Positions 10,775 to 22,636 of a stretch of DNA of 64,000 nucleotides are shown here, piece by piece. The notes under the pieces are model-generated. The model was given only the letters and a program-made list of their open reading frames with translations, did no database searches and was not told the origin of the DNA. Origin of the DNA: Isochrysis galbana (lineage: Eukaryota > Haptophyta > Isochrysidales > Isochrysidaceae); NCBI GenBank assembly GCA_018136815.1, contig CM030941.1, positions 3,833,608-3,897,607 on the forward strand. Direction: 5' to 3'. The translations under genes were made by a program, and so were the position numbers. Each line of letters opens with the position of its first letter. Position 1 is the first letter of the stretch.

Positions 10775-12024
10775 ATGCCTCGCGTTGACGCCCCTCCCTC
10801 ATCGCTCGAGCGCACCGCCATCGCCCTCGATAGCGGCTCCAGCTCGCTGAAGATTGGCTTCTGCGGTGAGGAGACGCCGAGGGCCACGATGCCTACCTCA
10901 GGGCTGGACGAGGCCAACGGCGTGCGGCCGATGGAGGCTGGGGTGGTGACAGACTGGGAGGCCATGGAGACGTACTGGGACCACGCCTTCACACACCATC
11001 TCAGAATCAACACCGAGCACTGCGGAGTCGTGCTGACTGCCAACCTGTGGGAGACCAAGTTGAACAAGGAGAGGATTGCACAGTCACTCTTCGAGTCCTT
11101 CGCCGTCCCTGCAATCTACCTGTGCTCGCCGCCGGTCTTTGAGCTCTACGCCGCCGGCAGGGAGAATGGCGTCGTGCTCGGCAGCGGCGCCGATTGCACG
11201 TACGCCGTGATGGTGCACGAGGGGCTACCTGATCCACGCACCTTGCTTCGTGGGTCTGTCGCCGGCACTGTGCTCACCACGCACGCTGCGAGTGTGCTCG
11301 CCGGGGTGACGGGCGGTACGCTTGATGCAGAGGCGGCCGAGGCCGCCAAGATTGCGGTGGGCTGCGTGGCAGGCGCGCCTTCGAGCGCGTCGGACGTGCC
11401 GATGAGCTACACGCTGCCAGACGGCAAGACCATCGAGGTGCCGCTTGCGACTAGGATCGCACTCACCGAGCCCTTGTTCGACCCGTCGATCCTGCGGTCG
11501 GCGGCTGCGAAGGGCGGCGCGTCGAGCAGTGGCACACCTGCCGCCCGGGTGGGGAAGGGTGATGTCGAGTCGTGCGGGCTCTCGCGCCTTGTCGCGGAGT
11601 GCATACGGCTGCGGGATCGCGACGGGGTGCTCGAGTCGCCTGCAATCGCCAAAGACCGTGCGGCCGCATGGTACGGCTCGGTGGTGCTTGGCGGTGGGAG
11701 CACTTGCTTCGCCGGGATAGAGGATCGCCTGAATGCAGAGCTACGGCAGTTCGCACCCAAGGGGTCGCCACCGGTGCGCGCCGACCCTGCGCCGGCTAGG
11801 CCGCCCATTGGCTAAGCCAATGGCCTTACAAGCGCCCTTGCGATGTCACCCTCGCCTCTATCCTGCGCGCTCAGGTCGAAGTCTGCGCTCCCCCTCATCG
11901 AGAGCACTCGGCGTGGCTTGGTGCCTCCATTTTGGGCTCGCTGGGATTGATGCAGTCACTATGGATCTCAAAGCAGGAGTATGACGAGAATGGGCCACTT
12001 ATTGTGCACCGCAAATGCTTCTAG
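10775..12024 (+). CDS. Divergent actin-like (actin-related) protein
   Basis: Exons 10775-11773 and 11875-12024 (101-nt intron, phase 0) encode 382 residues; conventional actin is 375. The N-terminus has the first phosphate-loop region ([18 protein letters not shown]). The centre has [12 protein letters not shown] and [10 protein letters not shown]. The second loop reads [13 protein letters not shown] instead of the DSGDG consensus. [19 protein letters not shown] matches the adenosine-site motif. The last exon ends [20 protein letters not shown], almost actin-like. The segment matching actin residues 40-65 (DNase-binding loop) is missing. The protein is probably an actin-related protein with altered nucleotide handling and reduced ability to polymerise; that is inference. 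The ARP subclass is not assigned. Confidence 0.85.
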
Positions 12025-12993
12025 TCATGCACGAACCGCGCCGTTTTTGTGCGCGCCAGACGCGGCCCGGTGGCGGAGGTGTGGCATGCGCCGGCTGTTC
12101 TGCGAAGCCCGTGGGGCGAGCTATGCAGGCGGTCCACTGTGTGCCTCGTGCACAATTCGTGCCCTCTTCTTTCATCTGATTACTCATGCATTATCGTGGC
12201 TTCGTATTGTAGCAAGTGGTGTGAGGTGTGGAGTGTCGGCGCCAATCGCGCGCGGGAAAGAGTCTCAAGCGCCGACCCCCCGCATCAAGCATCGTGTTCG
12301 CACAAGAAGCCCTCGTAACTTGCTAGTCGGATGTAGTGGTAGTGGTGGTGCGCCTATACCTATACCTCAATGCTACATCCACATCGCTACGCACCGGCTA
12401 CACCCGCACCTGCTTATCGAAGCCGTAGGCCATAGCGGCGCCCTGCGGCAGGGCGCCTACCTGCACTAGCGATCGCATCTGACATCACAGTGCATGATGC
12501 ATGCTGCCCCACGCCCGTGCATAGCTTCCGCATTCCGCTGCTATTGCTATTGCTTCATCAATTGCGACTTGCAGCTTGCGATACAACTCCGCTTGCCTGC
12601 GATGACACGACAGCAGTTCCGTGTTTTCTTTCTTCATTTCTTCGCTCACAACACTAGCCAACAGCCAATGACAATGGCCCCTCAAACACATGCACACAGA
12701 CACATCCTGTACGTAGCACACAGCGCACAGCGCGCCGGCGGGAAGCGGAAGCGGTGACCGCCTACGCCTAACGACGCAGACAGGATGAGATGGAGATGGC
12801 AAGATGAGAACTAGATCGCTAGGTAGAGGCAGATACACGCCATCCGCCCTTTCAGCCCATAAACCCCAAGGCCATGCCCATGCCTACGTAGCGCACAAGG
12901 GCTCATCAGGCAGCTCATCAGCACGAGGCGCGAAACCGATAGAGACAAAAGGAGAAAAGTAGAGAGCCTTCCTGAAATAGAAACCTAGCCGCG
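12025..12993. other. Intergenic, no feature recognised
   Basis: This 969-bp gap lies between the actin-like stop and the transporter start. It holds only short unsupported frames and a GAGATGG-rich patch near 12780-12800. Nothing else is recognised. Confidence 0.6.
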
Positions 12994-14177
12994 ATGGCGG
13001 GGTGCCCCTCGTCGGCTCTGATCCGCCACGTCTCGTTCTGGCTGATGCTGGTGCAGAACGCTGGGTTTGTGCTAGTTATGCGCTATTCGCGCAAGCAGGT
13101 TGCCGGCACGCAGCACTCGTACAACGTCTCCATCGTTGTCGTCCTCCAGGAGCTCTTCAAGCTGGTGGTTTGCTCGCTGGTGATCAGCTTCGGCCACCGC
13201 TCGGCCTCTGCCGCTTGTGCGGCTCTCCGATCGAGCCCACGCGAGCTGGGGCGGCTGGCAGTGCCGGCAGCTTGTTTTACGCTGCAGAATAATGTCCTCT
13301 ACGTCGCGCTCTCCAACCTCCACCCGCTCACATTCCAGATCTCGTACCAGCTCAAGACGCTGCTCACCGCAGGGCTCTCAGTCCTCATGCTGCGCAAGAA
13401 GCTGTCGGCGGCGCAGTGGGCATCGCAGCTGCTGCTCGCCGTTGGCATCGTCCTTACTCAGGTCGCTGATTCGCGCGAGCGCGACGACGCCGATATACTC
13501 GCACAGCACCGCAACCCGCTGCTCGGACTCTTGGCCGTGTTTGCGGCTGCTTCCTCCTCCGCCTTTGCCTCGGTCTACTTCGAGCGGATCCTCAAAGGCG
13601 GGGCGGGCGGGGGTGGAGGGAGCCAGGCGTCGCTGTGGAAGCGGAACACGGAGCTTTGCACCTGGACCGTGCCTATGAACATGCTTCTCGCCGTGCTGCA
13701 GTCAACAAGAGAGCAGCCACTCAGCGAGCCCCTCCGAGGCTTCACGTCATCTACGTGGGCCGTTATCGTCATCAATGGTGCGTGCGCCCATTGCCCCTCC
13801 AACCCTCCGGCACCGCAAGCCTGCGCAGCCTCAAACACGGGCCTTGGCGAGTGGGCATCATTGCCCGCGTCGCTCCCCAAACCACCCAACCCAACCCAGG
13901 CTTGGGCGGCCTTCTTGTCGCTGTCGTGATCAAGTATGCCGACAACATCTGGAAGGGTTTTGCGACGGCCGGCGCCATCATCCTCACAGGACTCCTAGCT
14001 CCTGTTCTGGATCTTGGCCCGCGTCCCAATCCAACACTTCTGGCGGGTGCTTGTCTTGTCATTAGTTCCATCTTTTTGTATGCTGCCATGCCGGTTCGAC
14101 CCTCGTTGCGCCCGCCCGCTGCGAATGCCATGCTGTTGCCACATAATCATCCGGTCGAAGGACGAAAAGTAGGCTGA
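12994..14177 (+). CDS. Nucleotide-sugar transporter, SLC35A-type
   Basis: Exons 12994-13777 and 13900-14177 (122-nt intron, phase 1) encode 353 residues, a normal length for the family. The start ATG opens with a hydrophobic segment (SFWLMLVQNAGFVLVMRYSR). About ten hydrophobic stretches follow. Family motifs include LQNNVLYVALSNLHPLTFQI, SYQLKTLLTAGLSVLML and, across the intron, VVIKYADNIWKGFATAGAII. The KYADN..KGFAT signature is typical of UDP-galactose, UDP-GlcNAc and CMP-sialate carriers. These sit in the Golgi or ER membrane and exchange a nucleotide sugar for the nucleoside monophosphate. Substrate cannot be told from sequence alone. The C-terminus is short and cytosolic. Confidence 0.88.
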
Positions 14178-14549
14178 GGAGCACTAGAAGGCCGTGCGTC
14201 CCAGTCGGCAAAAACCGGAGCCGACTGTGCGTATCGCGACTGGCCCAGGTATGGTTCCAGATGAAAGGACGTATCAAGGCAGCTGTTTGCGATCTCCGTG
14301 CATGCCAACTACAACCTCAAGTTTTCAACCGACTTTTGCTGACTGTCTGAAAGCATTCGCCCGTTTGTGCCCGCGTCTGTTCATGTGTTGTGTCAATGTG
14401 GCATGTGCATGTCTCATGCGTTTGGGCCATAGTCTCGTTTCGTCGCTGTCTCCGTATTGTTGCCGTCGATGTACCGCTGCTTTTGACTGCTTTGCGATTG
14501 TGACCTGGAGGCCTCCAAGGGCTATTTTGTTCTTTGCTGGCCATGCGTA

Positions 14550-14880
14550 GGGCGGTCTTTTAAGTGCTAATATGGTTGTTGACATTTTTTGACCATTCTC
14601 CAAAGCCCACAACAAAACTCCCAGGGGGGCCACCTGTCGCCACGAAAATTTTCGCCAGAAAATGGTGCGATTCTCCTCTCCTCGCGCCCCTCCCTTGCAC
14701 ACGCTCTGGGGCTCTACCGGTAAAGAACCGCGGCGCCCGCCGCGGGAGTGATAAAAAACCTTTTTACGTTCTCGCCTCACACGTAGCACTGGGTCATGTT
14801 CTCGTAGCCGGTGAGCTGGAACCTACTTTTAACGACCGTCGGTCGGAGACCATAAATATCGGTTTATGGATTTGCCAGCA
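14550..14880. repeat. Dispersed-repeat mosaic
   Basis: Three blocks seen elsewhere in the window occur here. AGGGCGGTC near 14549 is shared with the array at 34.39-34.60 kb. AAAAAACCTTTTTACGTTCTCG near 14754-14775 is the reverse-complement form of the T-tail insert end. ACGACCGTCGGTCGGAGACC at 14831-14850 has its inverse at 17622-17643. No gene is visible. These are probably overlapping transposon remnants. Confidence 0.4.
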
Positions 14881-14963
14881 TTCAAAATTTGAATAGAGCG
14901 ACAAAAGAAGTAGTAGCATAAGATACATACAACAAACCTGCTATAGGGCCAAACAAACAAGAT

Positions 14964-15161
<198 letters not shown>

Positions 15162-15489
15162 CGAGCGCAAGCGCGCAAGCACACATTTGCATTTCTATTA
15201 CACAAGACACATCTCGGTCAAGAGTTAAGAGCGCGCACTGCGCCTACGCTTCACACTAGAATTGGCTTGGGACTCCCTTCTGGCTTGCCGTAGGTCTTGC
15301 TTTTGCTTTCTCATTCGAGCTCGCCTTTGCTCGTCCTTGTGTGCAAGAGCTGCGCACGGCCCGTGTACCATGTGCTAGAGGAGCCCGTAGATAGACCAAA
15401 GAGTTCGCACTCCGGCAAGTATTCACCATTGTACACACTTGACCAAGTGCAAACGTCGGCTATCACCACCCCTTTCTCATGAGGCATGA

Positions 15490-16010
15490 AATCAAAGCAT
15501 TGCAAACGAGTCAACCACCAAGAATCGCCGCCGCCACCCGCGCGCATCGCGACGTAGTCGGCCGTGTGTGGCGCCGTCAACTACGCTGACGTCACCCGGC
15601 CGAAAGGCCTGAGTGCCCAACTTTCGAACGCGAGCGTGCGCGCTGCCGGCGCTTTCTCGGCCATCCACTGGGATAGAATGCCCCACCAGGCACCATATCC
15701 AAAGATGCCGCCCTAGCAGCCACGCCAATCGCCGCCGCCGCCCGCGCGCATCGCGCCGTAGTCGGCCGTGTGTGGCGCCGTCAACTACGCTGACGTCACC
15801 CGGCCGAATGGGCCTGAGTGCCCATCTTTCGAACGCTAGCGGTCGCGCTGCCGGCGCTTTCTCGGCTATCCACTGAGATAGAATGCCCCACCAGGCACCA
15901 TATCCGAAAGTGCCGCCCTAGCAGCCACGCCAATCGCCGCCGCCGCCCGCGCGCATCGCGCCGCAGAGCTGCCGCCGGTTGACGACGAGCTGCGCGGCGC
16001 ACGCGCAACG
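15490..16010. repeat. Outlying copies of the ~205-bp satellite
   Basis: Two to three diverged units share CGCCGCCGCCCGCGCGCATC, GTCGGCCGTGTGTGGCGCCG, CTACGCTGACGTCACCCGGC and ATGCCCCACCAGGCACCATA with the array at 36.3-38.5 kb. Spacing is about 200 bp (unit cores at about 15524, 15723 and 15927). The unit contains TGACGTCA, a CRE-like palindrome. Confidence 0.85.
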
Positions 16011-16164
16011 GCAGACGCGCGGTCCCCAGCGGAGATTGGGTGCCGAAGTGTAAGGCAAGGAGCATCAAAGAAAGGGTCCAACCACCTCTCATCATTGCCG
16101 CTTTCGCCACTACCACTGCAGTCGCTCACCTCCATCGCCGCCGCTGGCCGCGGGCCGAGGGCGA

Positions 16165-16310
16165 AAAGAGTTTTGTTGTTGCCCTCTTTGGGGTTGCAGA
16201 TGTTTTTGTTGTTGCCCTCTTGGGGGTTGCAGATGTTTTTGTTGTTGCCCTCTTTGGGGTTTCGTGTGTTTTGTTCTTGCCCAGTTGGGGCCTGATGTTT
16301 TTATTGTTAC
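16165..16310. repeat. 33-bp tandem repeat upstream of proline-rich gene
   Basis: Three and a half copies of a unit around TTGTTGTTGCCCTCTTTGGG occur just 5' of the ATG at 16355. In one frame it reads FVVALFGVADV repeatedly and is continuous with the gene frame, so a longer N-terminus cannot be excluded. I treat it as leader sequence because the frame upstream runs into satellite. Confidence 0.6.
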
Positions 16311-16354
16311 CCTCTCGGGCGGGGAACGTCGCGGCGGCGGAGGGGTGCGTCATC

Positions 16355-16680
16355 ATGCAGCGGGGCTCCGCGAACCCGGCTGGCGCCGAGGCTGGCAGAG
16401 ATACCTCGGGCGAGTCCGACTTGGATCTGTCTGACTCGGGCGATCATGAGATCGGTGGCGCACTATCGGCTAGCGGCTCGGTCGGGGCGGTGTACGTCGA
16501 GCAGGTCGACGCGAGCCTCGAGGCGTTTGCAGAACGCCTGCGTGACGCTGAGAGGCGAGCGGCGCGCACAACACGGCGCGACAGCGGTGAAGGAGAAGTT
16601 GGTGATGCACGCACTGCAGGTGAGATCACACACGCAGCAATGCACAAGCACAATCACAGGCACACGCGCGCTCACGTATG

Positions 16681-16712
<32 letters not shown>

Positions 16713-17408
16713 GAGCGTGCAGCCATTGAGCGCGTTGCCACTGAGCATGCAGCCACTGAGCGTGCCGCAGGCGAACGAGCGGCAGCCGAACATGCCAGAG
16801 CTCAATGGACTGCAGCCGGTGTGGAGGAGCAAAGCAAGGCGCAGCACTCATCCTCTGACCAACATTCCTTCTCTGCCCCTCACATTCCCTACCCTCCAAG
16901 CCATTACCCTCCGAGTCACTACCCCTATGGTCCAAGCCCTTTCCCTCCTAGCAACTACCCACACTCTTCGAGCTCCTTCCCTCCGAGCCCTTTCCCGCCA
17001 AGCCCCTACCCTCCTCCCGGCCCCTACCCCTACCTTCCAACCTCCTACCACCCTCCAATGCACCCTGTACTTGGTAGTGGTGGTGCGATCCATCCGCCCC
17101 TACCATTATCACATTGGCCGCATGCCGCACCATCATGGCTCCCACATGCACACCACACTCCTCAACCACCAGCACAACAACCTTGGCCCCCAGGGCAGAT
17201 AGACTTGTTGAGGCAGCAGCCAGAGGCATTGCTAGCGGTAGAAAGGCGGAGGCGCGTACTGAGGGAGGCTCAGCTTGAGATGGAGCAGAAATTGTCCGAT
17301 GAGCGGCGTCAGCGACGCAGAGAACTCGAGCTCACCGAGATTAGCAAACTGAACCGGTTGGATGAGGAGGAGCTCTTGCTTCGTCGTGGTATGGGCGGGG
17401 GGTTGTAG
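16355..17408 (+). CDS. Proline/tyrosine-rich protein with coiled-coil ends, unknown function
   Basis: I do not recognise the family. Exons 16355-16619 and 16723-17408 are joined in phase 1; the 103-nt intron contains a CA-repeat. The product is 316 residues. The N-terminus is acidic (SGESDLDLSDSGDHE). A helical Glu/Ala/Arg segment spans the junction (AFAERLRDAERRAARTTRR, then AIERVATEHAATERAAGERA). The middle (residues about 140-230) is a degenerate PxxYPPS-type repeat with Pro, Tyr, Ser and His. The end is a charged coiled coil (LREAQLEMEQKLSDERRQRR) finishing in GMGGGL. The intron was chosen because it joins the two helical parts in frame. The Pro/Tyr repeat suggests a scaffold or phase-separating protein; that is speculation. 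Confidence 0.6.
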
Positions 17409-17612
17409 ATTAGATATGTGCTTGCTTCTCGCGTGTATGTGCATGTATATTGTGCGGGGACGGTGTGTGTGTAGGAGTAGCATGTCTACACATTTTGTGC
17501 ACACTTTCTCTTCTTTCTTTTTTTAAATCTGTGCTAGCCATTCATGTTTCAAAGTAGCTATTGAAGAACTCTTTACAAAAACAAACACAAACGACCCGTC
17601 ATTTTATGGTTT

Positions 17613-17725
17613 CCGGCCGACAATTATGGTCTCCGACCGACGGTCGTTTTTTATAAGTGGGGGGGTCAATGGGGGCCTCGCGCCCCCCACTCTCCATCGC
17701 GGACACCCCCCGGGGTGGGACCGTA
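17613..17725. repeat. Hairpin-bearing dispersed repeat, copy 1
   Basis: TCAATGGGGGCCTCGCGCCC at about 17667 forms a GGGGGC/GCCCCC hairpin. It is followed by ACTC-CCAT-GCGGACAC. Copies occur at about 29877 and 62007. The left flank, GGTCTCCGACCGACGGTCGT, is the inverse of the block at 14831. The rest of 17410-18890 holds purine/pyrimidine-rich sequence and an AT-rich patch (18485-18600) without a supported gene. Confidence 0.6.
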
Positions 17726-18851
17726 CACTCAACCCCAGCCCCTGCCCTTTGGCAGGGGCAGGGCACTCATCATCCCTGCCCAGACCCTCAGGGGGCGTGG
17801 GCCGCGAGCCGCACTCCCACGCACGCATTGGGCCTGCCCTCGAGCTGACTCCCCCCCTGTCCCTGGTCGCCAGGCATATAGGGGCCTTTGGAAGGCTCCC
17901 ATGGCCAGCGAGGCGAGCGTGGGAGAGGCAGGGGGGGCCAAGGGCTGAGCCCCAGCCTCCTCTGCCCCCTGAGCTGCCCTTGCTGGGCCCCTCTGGGAGC
18001 CCCCACAGGACCTCTGAGAGCAGGTCAGGGCGCGCCGCATGGCGACGCGCCGCAGGGACTTCGGGGGGTGAGAGCGGAGAGAGGGAGAGGGGGGGATTTG
18101 CACTCCCCCCGATGGAGTGCGGTTAGAAACAGGCCCCGTTATGCATAAGCAAACGGGTAGGGGTAGGGGGCGGCTGGCGACAGGCGGGAGAGAGAAGGGA
18201 GTGGCTCAAGATCGAGGAGAGTATCCTGAAGGTGGCACAGGCTACTCGACTCGCAGTCATTTATTTCTCGAGAACTGCTCACGGCGCGAGCTGGAAGGGC
18301 CGATCCTCTTTGTTGACGAGAGGTTCCTCCCCAGAGCGCGAGCAATGGCGGCGTCGCTCTCCCTCCCTCCTCTCGGCCGCCCAAGTCACCGCGATGGTGC
18401 CAGGGCGATAGGGAGGAGTGGAGGGGGTGGGGGTGGCTACGGAGTGGGACCCCATGGCCGCTTGTGTGGCGAGATGCTCAAGAATTTTTTTGAATGAATG
18501 TGTAAATATTTTTAGTACTTCCCACTCTTTTCATACTCCTAGGCTGCATTTTCATACTCCTAAAGCTAAAAATTTATAAAATTTAGAGATAACTCTCTCG
18601 AACTCTCCCTCCCTTTTTTTTGTCGGCTCGGCAAGACTCGCTCTCTCTCCCGAGGTCTTCGGTCGCTCCCATTCTTCTCTCTCCTCTTTCTTTCCTTCCT
18701 CCTCGCTCTCTTCTTTCTCTCTCTCTCGAGGGGGATCTCTCAAACCTGTCCCAACTCCCTTCTCCTCTCTTCCTTCTTCTTCTTCTTCTTCTTCTCTCTC
18801 TTATCTTTGGACGCTGGGGCACCCCTCTCCTCCTTTCTTCCTTCACTCCCT

Positions 18852-18876
18852 CCCCCCCCCCCCCCCCCCCCCCCCT
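18852..18876. repeat. Poly-C run in the LTA4H-like leader
   Basis: About 24 consecutive C lie 18 bp before the start codon of the M1 peptidase gene, in a CT-rich leader that also holds a TTC repeat (18776-18793). Confidence 0.9.
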
Positions 18877-18893
18877 TTCTCTCCAACTCCCCG

Positions 18894-21800
18894 ATGAGCA
18901 CCGACCCGTGCACTCAGTCCAGCCTCGGAGAGGTCGACTTCTCGCACCTGAGCCTGACGCTCGAGGTGGATTTTGAGGCAAATGTGCTACGCGGCTCCGC
19001 CTGCTGGAGTCTCACCCTCAAGACCGACGCCCACGCGCTCAGCCTCGACACACGAGGACTCGAGGTGAGGGAAGTCTCTTCTCTCGGCGCTCCTCTCGCC
19101 TTCTCGATGGGCAAAGCACACCCAGCGTTTGGCTCGTCCCTGAGGATAGAGCTGCCAGAGAGTGCACGGACAGCTGGTACATCCCTCCACATTCTCATCT
19201 CGTATGCCACCACACCAGCCTCCTCCGCGCTCGGCTGGCTGCCGCCAGAGCAGACAGCGGGAAAGGAGTACCCATACGTCTTCTCGCAGTGCCAGGCGAT
19301 CCATGCTCGTGCGCTCGTGCCGTGCGCCGACGCTCCCGCGGCCAAGTTCACCTATGACGCCACGCTCACCGTCCCGTCGTGGGCAACGGCCTTAATGTCT
19401 GCGGTGCGTGCGGGATCTTCGCGCGTGTCGGACAACAAGACGAGCTTCTCCTTCAAGCAGACTGTGCCCATCCCATCGTATCTGCTCGCGCTTGCAGTCG
19501 GCCAGCTCGAGTCACGCGAAATCGGCCCGCGGTCGTCGGTCTGGGCCGAGCCTTCCGTAGTGGAGGCTGCTGCGTAAGTGGACGCGTCCCTGCCCAGGCA
19601 CAAGCAGCCGGCTACTGGTGCTGCTCACTCGACTCGTAGGAGGCAACTCCAAACGGCAGTGAAATGCAGGCGCACGGTGCTGCCCGTGGCCGATGCCGTT
19701 TCCTCAGATGTCTCATATGCCTCCCCTGAACCGTTTTCCCTCTAGGTACGAATTCGCCGAGACAGAGAAGTTCCTAGCGGCGGCCGAGGACATCACTGGG
19801 CATCCGTACGTCTGGGGCCGCTATGACATCCTATGCATGCCGCCATCATTTCCGTATGGCGGGATGGAGAATCCGTGCCTGACCTTCGTCACGCCCACGC
19901 TCCTTGCGGGTGCGCGATGGACGCACTACCCTTCGCGGACGTGGGGTCGTCCCCGTTCAGCCCGAGCGGCACCCCACCGTGCGCGCGTCGCCGCATGCAA
20001 TATGACATGGCGCGTTCGCTCCACTCTGGACGCAGGCGATCGTTCCCTCGCTGACGTCGTGGCACATGAGGTGTCACACTCGTGGACAGGAAACCTCATC
20101 ACAAACGCCACCTGGGAGCACTTTTGGCTCAACGAGGTGACTCACCTGTCACATGATGGTGGTTGGTCTGACAGCACCGGACACTTTATTGCGCAAGCAT
20201 GCGAATGCCCAAGCGCCACCAACTCCGACCGAGTTCGCGCCCCCACCTTGCATAGGGCTGGACTGTGTGGCTGGAGCGAAAGATCAAGGGTCGTCTCAAG
20301 GGGGGCTCGGCGTACTTCGACTTTTCCGCCCTCGAAGGCCTCGCCCATCTTAAAGACGCAGTCGACACATTTGGTAAGCTCTCGATGGAAGCTGCTTCAC
20401 AGAGGCAGCTCAGAGCCCGACGGCGCACAGCTCGACGGTGCGAGCTGAATGTCCCTCGCAAAGGATGGAGAAGCTAATTCAGCTCCTACCGCCCTTCGCA
20501 GGCGCAGACTCTCCCTTCACACACCTCGTGCCAAACCTGGCCGGCATCGACCCGGACGACGCCTTCTCTTCTGTCCCATACGAAAAGGGCTTCTCCCTAC
20601 TCACTTACCTGACTGAGATCGTTGGAGGCCATGATGAGTTCGAAAAGTTCGCCAAGGTGAGCCACTGCATGAACTGCTACTGCGCATTGCCTTTATTCTC
20701 GACACCTCTTGGCATAGGCCCCAAGCCACTCCATGATTTGGCATTCGGGCCTCGAACCTTGACGTTGTCGTACACCCCACATATTGTCAAATGTGATCCC
20801 CGATAGGCTTACGTCGCACGCTTCAAGCGCTCGCTCATCACTTCCGAAGAATTCCGAACATTTTTTACACAATGGTGCGTCGAGCGGCAGATTGATAGCT
20901 CCGACGTCGACTGGCAGGTGGGAGCTCGCGTGCAGTGTCATATACCACGCCCTCACCATGCCCACTCCTTCTCCTTGTAGCTCAGCTGGCTGACGACCAG
21001 CATTCATCTAGTGCCACTTCACCATCCTCTCTGAGCCCGCCCTTTCTCGTTCCCCACCCTGGAATCAGACGTGGTTCCACGCCCCGGGTATGCCTCCCGT
21101 AGTGCCAAGCTACGACGACTCGCTAGGCAAGCAAGCCCGCGAACTTGCTTCTCGGTGGCAGCAAGAGCTTGCACACGAGGATGCCAGCTTCAAAGAGTCC
21201 GATATGGACGAATGGCCCTCGCCGGTAGGTTGCTTCGGAGACGCCCAACCCGCGCCTCCGAGGCATGCCGCACCTTGCCGTCTCCTCTTCATCTCCTGCC
21301 TCCTCCACACCCGCTCCTTTTCCGAGGCGCTGCGGCGTTGTGCGCCAACTCACCTTCCCCTCGCTTTAAGGTCCGGGCTGCCTTCTTGGATGCCCTCCTC
21401 GAGCGGGTGTCCGAGGGCACACCAGTGCCGCTAGCCACGCTACACAAGATGGACTCCCTCTACAGACTTACAAAGATGGCAAATGGAGAGGTGCGCTCAC
21501 GCTGGCAAAGGATTTGCTTGCTCTCGAGAGCAGACTTCATCGTCCCGCACGTGCTCGGCTTCCTCAAAGAGCAGGTATAAGCCGAGCCCCTCCTGCGATT
21601 TCCGGACGCCCTCCTTTCCTTGCACCTTCAAGGCAACATAAATGCGCGCGACTGCGCTCCTTCTGCCGTTTTCGGAGCTCGGCCTTCGAGGAGCGCGTTG
21701 CCTGTCGCCACAATTATGCACATGTGATGTTGCAGCCCTTCAAAGCGGTTGACATTATACGAGTGGATAGCGGTGTTAAGGCCGTCGCCTCAGCCCACTT

Positions 21801-22029
21801 CGCGAGATGGCCTGAAGGTCGCTTGTGCAGCGGTTTGGATGATGTCTTGACCTCACCTTGCCATGTCTCCATGTCGTCGCAGGGCCGAATGAAGTACGTG
21901 CGACCCCTCTACCGCGACTTGTCCAAGTGGCCAGAGAAGCGCGAGATTGCAATCTCAACTTTCAAGGAGTGGCGCGACAACTACCACCCCATCGCAGCTA
22001 AGATGCTCGCTGTCGACCTTGGGCTCTAG
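18894..22029 (+). CDS. Leukotriene A4 hydrolase / M1 aminopeptidase
   Basis: Nine exons splice in frame: 18894-19573, 19746-19909, 20036-20136, 20256-20373, 20502-20656, 20807-20917, 21069-21224, 21371-21574 and 21883-22029. The product is 611 residues, the same length as human LTA4H. The exopeptidase motif GGMEN has Glu268. Zinc ligands are His292, His296 (HEVSH, catalytic Glu293) and Glu315 (HFWLNE). [16 protein letters not shown] keeps the Asp (373) and Tyr381 equivalent to human Asp375 and Tyr383. The residue equivalent to human Tyr378 is Phe376. The C-terminal helical domain ([13 protein letters not shown]) is complete. In this family the enzyme trims N-terminal residues from peptides and may hydrolyse epoxides; no targeting signal is visible, so it is probably cytosolic. 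Introns are 119-308 nt, all GT-AG. Confidence 0.93.
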
Positions 22030-22636
22030 TCTCCAAGAAAGGATAGCTGCATGTGCATTTCGTCGGGTTCGTCTTGAAGTAGGGAATCGGATTGTGAGGG
22101 CCTTCTCGAGTCGTCGATGTGTGTACCATCATCAGTCCAAGCAAATTGTTGATGGCATGGACGTCGACGTTTAGACCGGCCTTACCATTGCCATGGCCTT
22201 TCGTCCACCGTGGATGGGGGTCGTGAGTACTATTCGCTATGGTGCAGCGATGCGGCGATGCATTGTCCTCGGGTTTGAGAGAGAAGAAGGAGTAATTGTT
22301 ATGTTCAACGTCTACGCACGAGCCCTTGACCCGCCACAGTAGCGTTTGTGGGGTAGAGTTGTTCAAAGGGGCCGACCGCATCGTGAACGGCTTGGTTACG
22401 TTGCGATTTACGAAGCCAACTTTAAAGAAGTGGCAGCGTGAGTATTAGTAAGTATGAGTGTGGCGCATGCTTCAACCTGTGTATGAGTGGGACCCATGCC
22501 AACATTCATCACTACATGCCATATGCCATGCGCGGCGCAGGCGCGCCGCATATACAAAGGCAAGGAGCCTCGGATAGGCAGCATCATAACTAAAGCGTAG
22601 CTTGTAGCTTGGGGTCCATATAAGCCATAGTAGTGC

